64,000 nucleotides of DNA. Origin: Portulaca oleracea (taxonomy: Eukaryota; Streptophyta; Magnoliopsida; Caryophyllales; Portulacaceae). Both the position numbers and the translations under genes were made by a program. Location: assembly GCA_029582165.1 (NCBI GenBank), contig CM055882.1, positions 10,868,001-10,932,000 of the forward strand, in the 5' to 3' direction. Shown piece after piece: positions 13,290 to 32,202 of the stretch (its first letter is position 1; every line of letters begins with the position of its first letter). The notes under the pieces are model-generated. The model did not search any database, had not been told where the DNA came from, and saw only the letters and a program-made list of their open reading frames with translations.

Positions 13290-14531
13290 ATGTTTTTGTT
13301 ATGGTGGTAGACATCGCAGTGACATTCAATTTGACAACTTTGTCTGCTCCTCAATGAATTCCTATCTGATCATTGAATCAAATATATATTTGGTTTTTGT
13401 GCAGAATTACATTGTGTATATATAAGCTACAAAGGAACTTTTTGGTTCTTAAGAAGAACAAAGGAATTTTTGGGCAGGCAAATTAGATGGTACGATCTGT
13501 TATTATTTGCTCTTTTTTCTCGTCTTTTTCTAATCAGATGGATCTTAATTCTATGCTTATCTTGTGGTGAATTTTTGTATAAGTGTGAGTTCTTGTTTGG
13601 GGGTGTAATTACTCCTGCAAAAAAGTGGTCAATATATAAATTGATTTTTGGAAAATATTGATGGGGTCAGAAAGATTCTTTATTCAAAATATTACAAGTA
13701 ACTTGAAGTTTTCATAAAAACATCATATTACAAAAGGTCTACAACAAGACAATTGAGCAACAAGACAATTGAGCATAACCGATTCTAGCATGACTACTCA
13801 ATTGATGTGATTATAACTAAATCTAACATAATTAGGCTATTATAACTAGAATTGTACCGATCATGATTATCCTAATAATTCTAGCGGTTTAACCGAACCT
13901 AGTCAACTTTTAGTATGATTCTAATTAGTCATCAATCCTAGTAAGAGTTGGATCAATTGACGACTTTTGGATCCTAGGATCGTATGATCCCATGATTCAA
14001 AAGACGATTTCACAACTTGATCAGTCACTTGAATGTTGAAAGACAAATCAAATAATGGGTGAGTAAAATTTATGTTATACGGATATTTGGGTTACAAAAA
14101 CATAAATCTCTTATCAAGGTAGGAGTTTTTCCAATAACACGGGAAAAAGAAGAATAGAAAAACTTATAAGACTTTTCTTCATATCCCTACTTATGCGCTA
14201 ATGTTGGGGGTTCAAATCTCTGATCGAAACAAAAAAAATAGTAATAGGAGGAATATTGGCGTGTAAGTGATGTCGAGGGCCACTCTTATAAGTGAGGGAA
14301 TATAACTCCTTGCCACGGTTAGTTAGCGAAGGTAAGCAGTTTCTTTTCACACTTAATAAGTGTGCCTAATAATTCTCCACAAATGCACTGTGCACGCTTA
14401 CTTAAGCATGACAAGGGATGTCAGCCGTATAAATAAGTGTGGATAATGGCTATTTTAACCGTGAAGGAAAGCTCTTTTCTTGGAGTGGTGTTCACTGTGC
14501 GCCAAGAGAGGAGGTACCCCATGCTCATAAC

Positions 14532-14694
14532 CAAGGTTGTCAAAATCGGGATCCTAACTCGAAACTAAGTGGAAGTTAGAATTGGAATTTAGTTCATGTA
14601 GGATCATGGATCGTGTGTAAGTTGTAGAATCGTATCAACGATTTTGGACCATAAAATCGTAGGATCGTAAATCAGGATCGGGATTTTAATAACT
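14532..14694. mobile_element. Small MITE with 11-bp target duplication
   Basis: A 163-bp non-coding insert flanked by an exact direct repeat, atgctcataac, at 14521-14531 and 14695-14705. Its ends are inverted (aggttgtcaaaatcggga versus the complement of tcgggattttaataact). The 9-11-bp duplication is typical of Mutator-like MITEs; a hAT origin is less likely. Confidence 0.7.
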
Positions 14695-14836
14695 ATGCTC
14701 ATAACATGACCCATCAACCCACAATGTCCACACTATATATGGAAAATTCTAGCTTCCACACAAAATTAAACCTTGGTAGAAAGGTTGACCTCTTTGGTAT
14801 TCGCTAGAGCAACTTGATATTAGTTTGCAAACCGGA

Positions 14837-15077
14837 TACTCCCTCCATTTTTATCTATCTGGCGCTCAAAAAATTTTGTTAAAAACTTTGATCGTTAATA
14901 TCTTAATTTGTATAATGTTTCATCATACAAAAGAGATGTGATTAGATTCATAATAAAAAAATATTATCAAAATAGTATATTATTATATTTTTTATAAAAG
15001 TTTTCATATTAGAAATTATTGATTAAAAATTGACACTGCAAATTGTAAATGACAGATGAAAAAGAACGGATGGAGTA
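14837..15077. mobile_element. Stowaway-like MITE
   Basis: About 241 bp with TA at both borders and inverted ends starting ctccctccatttttat at the left and, reading inward on the other strand, ctccatccgttctttt at the right. It ends about 110 bp upstream of the F-box/LRR gene start. Confidence 0.75.
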
Positions 15078-15804
15078 TCAATTATGAATGGTTGGATGAA
15101 AATTAAGCAAATAATATTGAGATTGTTTTTACATTATGCTACTTAACATTACCCAATTACTGATGCTGTTTCTTGCTCAACTTTGAAATGATCGATAGGA
15201 ACACAATGAAGCAAAGGATGTCGTCGGGGTCACTGATTTACCAAATGATATCATTCTCAACATTGCTTCTCTTTTAAATCTCAAGGAAGCAGTAAGATTC
15301 ACATCACTTTGTACAACGTTGAGAAGACATGCATTGCCCAACTTACCCAGATTGGACTTGGACGCTTCAGGCACATTGTTCGACGCTAAGTCTTACGACA
15401 TTACGATTCGTAAATACGTAAAATACGTAAACTGGGTGCTAAGTCTGCATGAAGCTTCATGCATCGACGTGTTTAGATTGTGCTGTGCATTGTGTGCTGA
15501 TCATGCATTGGATATCGAGAGATGGCTTAAAATTGCTGTCTCAAAAGGAGTTAAGCATTTGGAGCTGTACTTAGATTGTGATCGTATTAGCCCTAGAATT
15601 GAACGTGGCGAAGCATACAAGTTAAGCTGTGATTTTGGAAGGAAGCTCGTTATGTTAGTGGTATTAAGCATTTGAGATCACTACGTTTGAACCGTGTTAG
15701 AATAAATGGAGAGCTACTTGAATGGGTTTTATCCAACTGCCATCTATTGGAGCAACTCATCTTGGAGGTAACAAAAATTAGACACTATTAAAGTCATTTG
15801 TATT

Positions 15805-16211
15805 AGCGATCACTTCCAATCAATTTAAATCCAACCGTTTTAGCAACCATTTTATATGTTTTAATGTTCCAAATATTTTTCTAATTTTAGGCGGGAAATA
15901 CAATTGGAAATTTCAACTATTTTTGCTATAATGGTGGGAAACTTTTCCTGCAAATCTTTTTCCTACTATTCGAAAATGGTTGGGAAAACGGTTGGTAATC
16001 CGACCATTTTTCCAACCATTTCCGAACAGTACGAAAAAGAATGGTAGAAAATTTTTCCCATCATTTTAGCAAAAGTGATAGGCATTTCCAACCTTTTTCC
16101 CACATAAAATTTGAAAATAGTTGGAAAATTTTAAAAATTTGAAATGGTTGCTAAAACGATATTTTTCCAACCATTCTAAATTGGTTAGAAAAAAGTGGTC
16201 GGTAATTAATA
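15805..16211. mobile_element. MITE-like inverted-repeat insert in F-box/LRR intron 1
   Basis: The two ends are inverted copies for about 55 bp (cgttttagcaaccatttt at the left matches ggttgctaaaacg at the right). A near-identical 10-bp direct repeat flanks it (catttgtatt at 15795, catatgtatt at 16212), consistent with a Mutator-type target duplication. The interior repeats ggttgg/ccaacc motifs and codes for nothing. Confidence 0.55.
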
Positions 16212-16312
16212 CATATGTATTAAGTAGTGATAGGTTATATATGCTTTTCAACATCTTATTTTTTATGTTTGAATATATTAAATTTAATGTTAGATATTAT
16301 TAAATTCTATTT

Positions 16313-17040
16313 TCTTGAGAGTATATGCAAATGAGTTGGAGCTCATTCCAATCAGTCCATTGTCATTCCATTCTATTTTCTTGAGAGCACGTGCAATGCT
16401 CATTCCAAATTTTTGAAATTTTGGTGGGGGACCACCCTTCCACATCAAATAAAATTCCTACTTTTTGGAACTTCATTTTATCTATCCTACACCCATAGGA
16501 ATTCATTTCACCTTTTTAATTTAGAAATATTTAATATAGTACATTTCCTTTTTTTATAATTTGTAATTGAATAAAAAATGAATAAACAATATCTCTCAAA
16601 GGTCATGTGTAGGTGAATGTGAGATTAAAAAAAAATAAAATGAGGAATATGGGAAGGAATGGTGCAGTGTTCCTTCTCATGTGAAAGGAAATTTATGTTC
16701 CTTGGTGTGGTGTTTCACCTTGGAATGAGGGCAAGAATTCCACCAAGAAATTCCAGCTACCCATGTCCCATTTCGGAATGAAATCACATCTTACATCTTT
16801 TCTTATTTGTTATTGGTGGAAAATTTATTTTTCTATTTTCATTTTACTTTAAAAATAGATGTTGTGGGTAGTAAATTAAGATAATGACAAATACTTTATT
16901 AAAGTTCAATTTTGGAATTCTTTTTATTGTTGAGAAGGAAGAATAATTGAGTTCCAAAAATTATAAAAATAAGATGATGTAGCAAGATGGACTCCACCAA
17001 AAATCTAAAATATGGAATGTCATTGTATATGCTCTCAACA
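16313..17040. mobile_element. MITE-like insert in F-box/LRR intron 1
   Basis: The left end (ttgagagtatatgcaa, and again ttgagagcacgtgcaatg at 16382) is inverted at the right (cattgtatatgctctcaa, near 17020-17037). The phrase attctattttcttgagag occurs twice at the left, about 65 bp apart, suggesting a small tandem duplication of the end. No coding capacity; the family was not identified. Confidence 0.5.
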
Positions 17041-19504
17041 TGATAGGATTAATTTTTTGAGTATATTAAATTTAATGTTCAATTTTTTTTTATTTTTGTG
17101 TTCTTCATTTTGAATATGGTATAATTAAGTTTTTTAACATTAATATATTGTGCATTTTGGAATAAGATTTTAAACATAGTATATAGATTTTTGCAGAGGT
17201 GTGATGAGCTAGGATCTTTGAACATCACAAACCCATCAAAAAGGTTGAAACACGTTGATATATGGTATTGCAGTGATGTTAAAGAACTTGTGGTTGATGC
17301 TGCAGATCTTCAGTCCTTTATGTTCAAATCCCATTGTAGAACAACTTTCGATGTGCTTTCACCTTTCAAATTTGTGTTGCATAGAATATTGCGGTGACCT
17401 ATTGACAACATACTGAAAGTAAGTTTATCTCCAGGAATCAATGGTGCTCATCATAACTTTTTAGGCACTAAGTTGGGATGTGTTTCCAATAATGAAAGTA
17501 AGTTTATCTCCCTCAAAACCCTCATTTTGAGAGGTGATAATCTAACTGGAGAGTTGATTGAATTGCTGTTATCTCATTGTCACCTTTTGGAGGGTTTGGT
17601 TGTGGATTACTCCCAAAATCTGGTGAGTTTGAAGGTCACAAGATCATCAAGTAGGTTAAGAAGGTTGTCAATTTCAGATTGCAAGAATATGAAACAGCTT
17701 GAAGTTGACATTTCGGGTCGAAGTTCTTTAGGGTACATGACCTATTCTTCTGGACAAACATCTGTGGTGCTTGACACCAATGTCACTGATTCAATGATGA
17801 AGTTTAAGGTCGACCGGGGAAATGGTTGTATCGATTTAAGCTTGGATTTTGGAAGAGGTTTGATCATGAATTCAAGTTGTGGTGTTAGGTCTCTGAAATC
17901 AATCTCTTTGACAAGGACAAATGTTACTGGAGATTTTGTGGAACGGCTTTTATCTGAGTTTGAGTTGTTGGAGCGACTTCATGTGGAGAGATCAGATGGT
18001 TTGGTAAATTTGAAGGTGACAAAATCATCTCATAGACTTAAACACTTGAAGATACTCCATTGTAGGAAGATGAAATTGCTTGAGCTAGAAGCTCCAAATC
18101 TTGTGTCTTTCGACTTTGGATGCTTCGATAATGAACACGCAAATGTTGTGTATACAAGTGTTCCTACACTTGTGGAGGCCAAGTTTGTGGGACGTTATTG
18201 TAATCGTATGGTTGGAGACATCCAATGCTTCGCTGCACAACTAACTAAGCTTTCCCTTCATATGGATATGAAGTACTATGTATTGATTTTTTTGTTCTAC
18301 TCAAGTTAAATTTGATTGTTTATGTTGTTACATAGATTGATTACGAACCAGTGATTCCTGCGTTTGTGAATGTCAAGTTCCTGTCGTTGAGTGTTCGCGT
18401 TGAATCCCACTGCAGTCTGTATGCTTTGAGATGCTTCCCAGAGGCGTGCCCAGTTTTGGAGGAATTTAGCATCAAGGTAAAACATAATCTATATAAATTC
18501 TCACTAATTATCAACTCAATTTCGAATACTGGTTTACTTGAAGATGGTCATACAACCTCCTACTGGGACAGGAAGCATACATCTCCAAGTCTCCAGTGTC
18601 AGAAAAATGTTAGGAGTTCATGTATATATATGTGCTTTCTTTGTTTAATTGTCTCTTGTTAGGTGCTTATGAGTCGAAGTAATGTAGGATATATCTATAA
18701 TTTGGTGAAACTAGAGAATTTGGAGGACTTTTAGATGAACAAGGAAGAAGCTGAAAGAAACCTAGGACACTACATGCATTGAATTATCATCTATTTTTTT
18801 ATATGATAAATTTTTGTAAAAGTTTGATAACTTTAAAAAATATTGATGAATTTTTAAAATTTTAATACAAGCAGTGTAAATAACCATGAATTCACGTGAC
18901 GGAAGAAATTAAAGTAGGGTGCAACAAGTCTCATTTATATTTTCCAACGTTGTCAATAAATATTACGTGCTCATAGCTGATAAACATGTATAATAACCGA
19001 AAACTCATAAATTAAATTTATAAGGACAAAAATCATAGACAATTCAAGATGTTTATAAAATATCTTGCTCCAAAACACGTAACATTGTATGCATGGATTG
19101 GGTGCAGGTAAGGTGGGATTGTGATTGCATGCGGGCGTTGGAGTCTGAATCCGATGATGATGACAATGATGATGAAACATCAACGACGGAAGAGTACGCT
19201 GAAGAAGATGTGCAACGTTGGTTGGAGAATAAAGAAGAAGCTAGGGCTTACATACAGTCTCCCTCACTTGAGAAAATTTGAATGGGGTGGAGCATTTACC
19301 ATGCATTTCCATGAAGAAGTTTCATTAGCAGTATATCTCATTAAAAATGCCCCAAAACTGGAGGAATTCGTCGCAGATACCGTGGCTTGTCTTTGGTTCA
19401 TCGATGATGATTTGAAGGAGATGAAGGAGAGGAAAGCTAATAGAAGACGTGCACAGAAAGCAGCCCTCAGCTTTCCATCTACACTTCGTACTGTAATTAT
19501 ATAG

Positions 19505-19924
19505 GCTTGCTACCTAGTTTGTTTTAGTTTACAACGATTTAATTTTGGTGGGTTTTGACTTTTGCCATTGCAACTATCCTAGCTTCTAGTTAAACAATGT
19601 ATCAGCTTTTACTGGAGCTTTTTGAATTGTGTTAGCCTTGGCCACAGTTATGCTTTGAACGGCCTAGGTGATTATAGTATCCGGCTGGACACTATTTCGA
19701 AAACTCGTGTGCCTTTTATAACGTAATGGAACCATCACAACTGAAATCTTCAGTCGAAGCTTGATTCATTTTTGTTAGTAAAAAGAACAGTGCACGGTAA
19801 ACTCAACACCAGAAACAACATGCTGCCTGCCTTAAATACAAATCAAGCAATCGCAATCAAGCCTCTCAGAAAATGTTTTCAACAGATACACCCCCTCGTT
19901 CAACACAAAATTTGTTCAAGCATC

Positions 19925-19988
<64 letters not shown>

Positions 19989-20007
19989 CAAGGTCATGTT
20001 GATTAGT
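19505..20007. other. Convergent intergenic spacer with (CT)n
   Basis: Spacer between the F-box/LRR gene and the 3' end of GFAT, which converge here. It contains a (CT)n tract of about 58 bp at 19928-19985, lying about 20 bp beyond the GFAT stop codon and therefore probably (GA)n in the GFAT 3' untranslated region. Nothing else is supported. Confidence 0.7.
19928..19985. repeat. (CT)n microsatellite
   Basis: About 29 uninterrupted CT units; (GA)n on the GFAT sense strand, in its likely 3' untranslated region. Confidence 0.95.
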
Positions 20008-26671
<6,664 letters not shown>

Positions 26672-28600
26672 TTTTCCTCAGCTCTCTACACTCCTTCCCG
26701 CCAATTCACAAAATCTGCAAAGAAACAAGTGTTGTGTGGGTATTTGTATATCAAGAATGGGAGTTTGGCAAGATGTTGCTACACTTGCACAGTTTGCGAA
26801 AGTGCCGGTCACAGTGACAAAAATGAGCAGATTGGCGACTCAGGAGTCAGGACTCAGGAGATGCCCAAATAAAAGCAGGACGCGGCAAAGCAACCTAAAG
26901 CAGCAAGCTAGCAGATCGAAAAGCAAGTCACATTTAACCAACCAACATCACCATTCCTAATACCAATGATTATGCAAGATTGTTTACATTCATGACTCAA
27001 CAAGTTACCAAATGGGGAAGATAATTGTGAATCTGTGATTAAACTTGCCGAATGGGCAGCAGAACATTTAATACAAACATAAAGTGCTACAATTAATATA
27101 AATCAAAGGGTTCTCTAGAGATGATTACATTCAATGAGTTATCTAGAGAAGATTACAATCAAAAAGTTCATCATAGAGACAATCAGAAACTAAGAGTCCT
27201 TGAACTCATAGAATTAAAATTTAATGCGATATTCATTCAAGAGGGAAACCCCCAAGACTCCAAACACAAAACCCTAATCGTAGAACATACTCAAAGGCAA
27301 ACAATGCCCCCGACATTGACCTATATTGATCTATTGTTGAAATATTTAAACTTGAAACAATAGCTAAATCCATCTACACTGACCTATGATTGAAATTTTT
27401 AACTCGATTCTATATTAATAAACAATGGCCCCCCAATCATAAACACAGGGCAGATGAATCAATTGAATCAAATCCAACTAAGCACCTTAAACCTCCAAAT
27501 CAACCACTATAACGACGCAAATGCAATCACATGTTAACGACTAAATTTACTATCTGCGTCATTAAACCCAAAGATCATGCTTTCTTCAGTCTAATTTGAA
27601 AACAAAAAATCCTATATTCGTGGCTGATCTATGGCCAAAAGTTTTGAACTTTGATAGCTAAACCCATCTAAATTTATCTATCATCCAAATTTTAAAATTA
27701 ATTCTTAAATTAACAACCAATGATGCCTGATGATTAATACAGGACGCAAGGAATCAACGAATCAAATCCAACTAAGCACCTTAAACGTCCAAATCAACCA
27801 CAATCACTTTGCAAACTCAATCTTATTTTTACTAATCTGCACTATAAACCCAACTGAGCACCTTGAACCCAAAGATCACGCTTTCTACTATCTAATTTAG
27901 GGGGAAAAAATCCTAAATTTGCGGCTGAACAACTAAATTCAAAAAGAAAATCATATGAGGAGGTGAAATTAGGGCAGGGAAATGGAAAGAAATCATACCC
28001 AAAGACAAAGTGACAAACAATGCCTCCGACATTGATCTATGGTTGAAATTTTTAAACTTGAATCGATAGCTAAAGCCATCTAAGTTGATCTGTCGTCCAG
28101 TTATTTCAAACTTGATTCTTAAATTAATAAATAACGCCCTCTGATCATGAACACAGAACAGATGAATCAAATCCAACTAAGCACCGCCACAATGACGACG
28201 AAAATTCAATCCTATTTTAACGACTCATTAAACCCAACTAAGCACCTTAAACCCAAAGATCACACTTTACATTATCTAATTTGAGTGCAAAAAGTCCTAA
28301 ATTCGCGGGTGAACAACTAAATACAGAAACAAAATCATTGAGAAGTGAAATTGGGGGAAAGAAATCAAACCTGTGAGCAAAGTAAACCCTAAACCCTGAA
28401 TTGGGTGGGTGAATGAATCACCAAAATCAAAATTGAAGCAGAATCGAAGAAGAGAGAATTGAGGCGGGAGATGAGAGAATGATGGAAGTTTGAGTTAGTT
28501 AGGGAAAGATTGCGGTGACGACCCTGTGAACTGTGATTGATGTAGTTAGAGTGTGTTTACCGTGTAGTTAGAGAGATTGATTTGAGAGAAATGGGAAAGA
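26672..28600 (-). promoter_or_regulatory. GFAT 5' leader with 1.66-kb UTR intron
   Basis: No coding gene. On the minus strand a leader exon of about 230 nt (near 28600-28371, CT-rich) ends with the donor CAG|GTTTGATT at 28370. The acceptor TTTGCAG is at 26717-26715, leaving a 43-nt second leader exon before the ATG. The intron 26715-28370 contains three diverged copies of a 300-400-bp unit, anchored by the phrase aatccaactaagcacc near 27472, 27767 and 28171. The unit at about 28240-28370 includes the active donor, and the middle copy retains a degenerate donor-like segment. Leader introns of this kind often boost expression in plants, but no effect can be shown here. Confidence 0.65.
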
Positions 28601-28838
28601 GAGGGAGAAAATATTTTAATAATGTGTAGTGTACCAACTACACGTGAATGAAGAGTCAAATAAAAATGGCCCGCCTTTTTAGAAATTTGACTGGGCTGCA
28701 GTCCAAGCCTTCAACCTGTCGAAACCAAATGGCCCTGCCCAATGTCTACGTCTGTCTCTACAGGGATTGGTTTTGATTCTCAGGCAAACCGTGGGTCAAC
28801 TAAAACACAAGGCCATCTTCTTTCTTTCTTTTGCTTAA

Positions 28839-29104
28839 TAGTCCCTCCTTTTCATATTAATTGACATAATTTTAATTTTTATAGTCTTTAATATTATTTT
28901 TTTATTGATAATTTCTACATAATACATTCTTAACAAATGACGATATTATACTTTTATGATAGTGTTTTTTGTTAGGAATCTAATAGTGAATAATTTTGTA
29001 TAGCAACTCATCGTATATATTAAGAAATTTATGGTCAAATTTTTTTTTAATTTGGATGCATGATTTTCAAAGACGACAATTAATATGGAACAGAGGAAAT
29101 ACTA
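28839..29104. mobile_element. Stowaway-like MITE
   Basis: About 265 bp whose left end (gtccctccttttcatattaattgac) is inverted at the right (near 29075-29100). TA lies at both borders and the interior is AT-rich and non-coding. The exact right border is uncertain by a few bases. Confidence 0.65.
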
Positions 29105-29453
29105 GCTATTGTATCCGTCCAAAAAGACGAGCTACATTACTAAGATCATTTATTTTATTTTTGTTAAAATAAAAAAAAAACTTTATAATATTATGACTAG
29201 ATAATTAAAAGCATCTTCACTAGATAATATATTTGTATTGGGTGTTCAAGTGGCAATAGGTTATTGCCACATCAACATTCCTAACCTGACGTGTCAGCAT
29301 TTAGTATCAACACTTAGATTATAGTCCTAGAATCATACAACATTGTGATCTCAATATTTCAATGTTCAAAAACTATATAAATCATGTTTAAAATCTTAGA
29401 ATCTTCAAAATATTACCATGTAAATGTTCAAAAACTTGTATATACCATTTCTT

Positions 29454-29488
<35 letters not shown>

Positions 29489-30447
29489 TGTTCAAAATAT
29501 GACTAACATAAAAAAATATATTAAAAATATAAGATTTTCAAAAAGTTTATGTTTAAAATATCACAATTCAAACATGGATAATTAAGGATAGAAAATAAGA
29601 TATTCAAAAAATAATTTATAAACAATATAATTAAATTATATAAGTAAGTTAGCATCATAAAGCAACATGGTTACATGTTTACTATCTAATTTCTATTTGA
29701 AGATAGACCACACAAATTCTAACATATGGTATCGTCAATCGTGATACCATTTAGTATTGGGGTCCCAATATTGATGTTATTTGCATAGTCAGTGTGTCAC
29801 ATCAACAAAGAGCGCTACCGTACAATACATTTTACATACGCTTGGAGCATGTGTTCTAGGTAGGTATGAGTGAACAATTATGCTATTAAAAATGAACAAT
29901 GGATAAATATAAATGAACAATTATGGTATTTAAAATAAATAATATTCATATTTAAAGCACATGTTTCAGGAGCATGTAACAATTTCACGCTAACATATCA
30001 ATGCCACATTAACTTTGCAATAGACCCCACGTTGATTTACAAGAAAGTAAAATTGAAAAAATGCATATAAATGTTGGTAATGTGCTAGAGGTTGGGAAGG
30101 AAAAAATATCTAAACCTACTCATGAAAATACGTTTAATTAAGTTTAGGTAAATATAGAAATATTGATTGATTTAACGCTCTTCAATTCCAAATTCGTCTA
30201 CTACAGCAACATCAATAAATCCAACGTACATATTTTTTGCTTGCCTTTTTCTTTGTCACTTTGAAAATGATTGAAGTAACCAAGACAACATAAAATTTTA
30301 GGTAGGAATATATGTCAATAATAAAAATATCGTCAATTATCATTAATTTATTGGTTTTAAAGTCAACTTTTGAGATAGGAGCTATAAAATCCTTATCGAA
30401 AATTTTTAAATAAAAAAAATAATTAAAAAAATAATCAAATTGGCAAA

Positions 30448-30660
30448 TATTACCTTTGTCCAAAAATATTTGTCCATTAAATTAAGATTTGACCGTTGAT
30501 TACTTACAACTGACAATCGGTAACAATATATAGTCACATTGTAATTTTTAGTAAAATATCTTTTTAACAGTGACAATTTCATATTGTAATTCATTATAAT
30601 TTGTGAGTAATCAACAATTAAAAATTAGTTAAATGGACATATTTTGAGACGGACATAATA
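30448..30660. mobile_element. Stowaway-like MITE
   Basis: About 213 bp with inverted ends: tttgtccaaaaatatttgtccatt at the left and the complement of gtccgtctcaaaatatgtccattt at the right, bordered by TA-containing sequence. It lies about 260 bp upstream of the PR-1 start, so it may contribute to that promoter. Confidence 0.65.
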
Positions 30661-30769
30661 ATTAGAAACAAGAGTACAAAATTCTATTTATAGAGGCAAT
30701 TGGGGCACCGACTTGTGATAATCCTACCGACTAACCCCCACCGTGTAGGATAGGAATTTGATCACAATG

Positions 30770-30775
30770 TTTGAC
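30770..30775 (+). promoter_or_regulatory. W-box-like motif upstream of PR-1
   Basis: TTGACC about 145 bp upstream of the PR-1 start, matching the TTGAC(C/T) WRKY core. Single short match, so weak evidence. Confidence 0.35.
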
Positions 30776-30919
30776 CACCCACCCTCCACCAAAAAATAAA
30801 TACAAACAAATCCTCTATAAAACCCCTCAATCTCATCCCAAACCCTTCATTATACCAACATATTTCTTTCTTTTCTAATTCTTGCTCGTACAAGAAAAAC
30901 AAAGGCTCGGAAAACAAAA

Positions 30920-31408
30920 ATGAGCATGGTTAACATTTTTACATGCATCTTGGTGCTGACAACCCTAGGCCTAACCATACCATGTCAAGCTCAAAACTCT
31001 CCCCAAGACTATGTCAATGCCCACAACGCCGCCAGAACACAGGTGGGGGTGGGTCCCATCCGGTGGGATAACACCTTGGCCGCCTACGCCCAAAACTACT
31101 CTCAGCAAAGGATCGGAGATTGCACTTTGGTGAATTCCGGTGGGCCCTATGGCGAGAACCTTGCTTGGTCAAGTGGTGGTTCTTTTACCGCCGCTAGTGC
31201 GGTGAAATTGTGGGTGGATGAGAAGGCTAACTATAACTATACTTCCAACAGTTGTGTTGGTGGTAAGCAATGTCAGAGCTACACTCAAGTGGTTTGGAGC
31301 GACTCAGTCCGTCTTGGATGTGCAAGGGCTCAATGCAATGGTGGAGGGATATTTGTCATTTGCAGCTACGATCCACCGGGTAATTACATCGGACAAAGAC
31401 CATACTGA
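30920..31408 (+). CDS. PR1: Pathogenesis-related protein 1 (CAP superfamily), 162 aa
   Basis: Secreted CAP-domain defence protein; PR-1 proteins are implicated in sterol binding and release of a C-terminal signalling peptide. Intronless, 162 residues, the usual PR-1 length. The signal peptide is residues 1-24 (cleavage after CQA), giving a mature start [12 protein letters not shown]. Six cysteines (68, 112, 118, 134, 139, 148) can form the three conserved disulfides. CAP signatures GENLAW (79-83) and YTQVVW (121-126) are present. The C-terminal 11 residues [11 protein letters not shown] fit the CAPE peptide pattern. Oddity: of the CAP tetrad, Glu79 and Glu101 are kept but the two histidines are replaced by Asn72 and Ser120. 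Immediately past the stop, a 26-bp segment containing the last codons and stop is repeated at 31481-31506. The ATG follows a TATA box by about 100 bp. Confidence 0.95.
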   Translation: MSMVNIFTCILVLTTLGLTIPCQAQNSPQDYVNAHNAARTQVGVGPIRWDNTLAAYAQNYSQQRIGDCTLVNSGGPYGENLAWSSGGSFTAASAVKLWVDEKANYNYTSNSCVGGKQCQSYTQVVWSDSVRLGCARAQCNGGGIFVICSYDPPGNYIGQRPY

Positions 31409-32163
31409 AGAGCTTCCTCTAAGAACAGTTCAATTTCATAAAGCTCGTTAAAGTGAGTAGTAAATTTCGTAAAGCTCGTTAGACCATACTGAAGAGCTTC
31501 CTCTAACATTATATCTTTGCTTTTTATGCTTATGAAAAAATGTAATGTTATGATCATATATATGTATATAAATAAGAGTGATATATGTTAGATTGTTAGA
31601 GTGTAAAACTATTTTTGGACCTTTAATAATAAACTTAAGTTTTTGGATAAATTGATTTTTTTTTTGACGTATTATGTCAAACTTTCTCCTAGCAAGAGAT
31701 CTTAAATTGGAATCTCACCTACTCTTAAAACTATTCATACACGCTTAAAGATTAACTTAAACTTTTGATTGATTTAATTTTCTTCTAAAACAACTTATAT
31801 CACATGAGTTTTTCTACCCATGCCCTATCCAAAAGGAACCTAACAGCAGTAGTAAATGGTAGGGAGAAAAGGAAAATTGAAGGGCAGTCCAGTGGATAGT
31901 TCTAAATGGTAGGTGATGCGGTAAAAAGTCGAGCTTAACCATGTCACTTGATAGATAAGATAACTTATCAACTAAGCAAATGGGTTGACAAACTACCTCT
32001 TGAGTCAAATCCTTCAACAAAGCCCAATTAAGGTAATGGATCAAATTGATAAAGCCCTAATCAATGTGGGTCAAGGGAAGCCCATTTGCCTTGGCCCAAA
32101 ACTAGACTTTGCTGGTAAAATATCCATTCTACCCTTACTCTCTTTTATAAATACTCTTATCTA

Positions 32164-32202
<39 letters not shown>

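Larger units (their letters stand above)
10178..15187. other. Gene-free, MITE-rich region
   Basis: Five kilobases of AT-rich DNA with no supported gene; the few open frames of 60-70 codons have no recognisable product. It contains at least four short inverted-repeat elements, listed separately. About 11090-11600 is a G/C-biased stretch with recurring GGAGGTGG/CACCTCC motifs, starting 'agggatggcaacggg', which looks like a degenerate hAT-type MITE but has no clear second end. A 25-bp direct repeat (tttctatgtttaggttaat...) occurs near 12256 and 12411. Confidence 0.6.
15188..19504 (+). pseudogene. F-box/LRR (FBD-like) gene with several lesions
   Basis: F-box/LRR/FBD proteins are substrate adaptors of SCF ubiquitin ligases and expand by birth-and-death in plants. 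Visible: an ATG at 15188 starting MIDRNTMKQR, then (after a frame change near 15216) DVVGVTDLPNDIILNIASLL, a clear F-box; an LRR region with repeated HLLExLxVE...RLKHLxIxxCxxMKxLE units; and a C-terminal FBD-like segment (NAPKLEEFV) after an acidic insert (ESDDDDNDDE). Inferred exons: 15188-15767, 17197-18279, 18336-18476 and 19108-19504. Lesions: frameshifts near 15216, 15645 and 19255, and an in-frame TGA at 17395-17397 between two LRR blocks that otherwise share one frame. The first intron is 1.4 kb and holds two MITE-like inserts. Most likely a pseudogene; the exact exon structure is uncertain. Confidence 0.75.
28601..30919. other. Intergenic between GFAT and PR-1
   Basis: AT-rich DNA with no supported gene. 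It is the shared upstream region of two divergently transcribed genes (GFAT on minus, PR-1 on plus). It holds two MITEs, listed separately, and an (AT)n run at 29457-29486. The PR-1 proximal part has a TATA box (tataaaa) near 30816 and a W-box-like TTGACC near 30770, the binding motif of WRKY factors common in PR-1 promoters. Confidence 0.6.
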
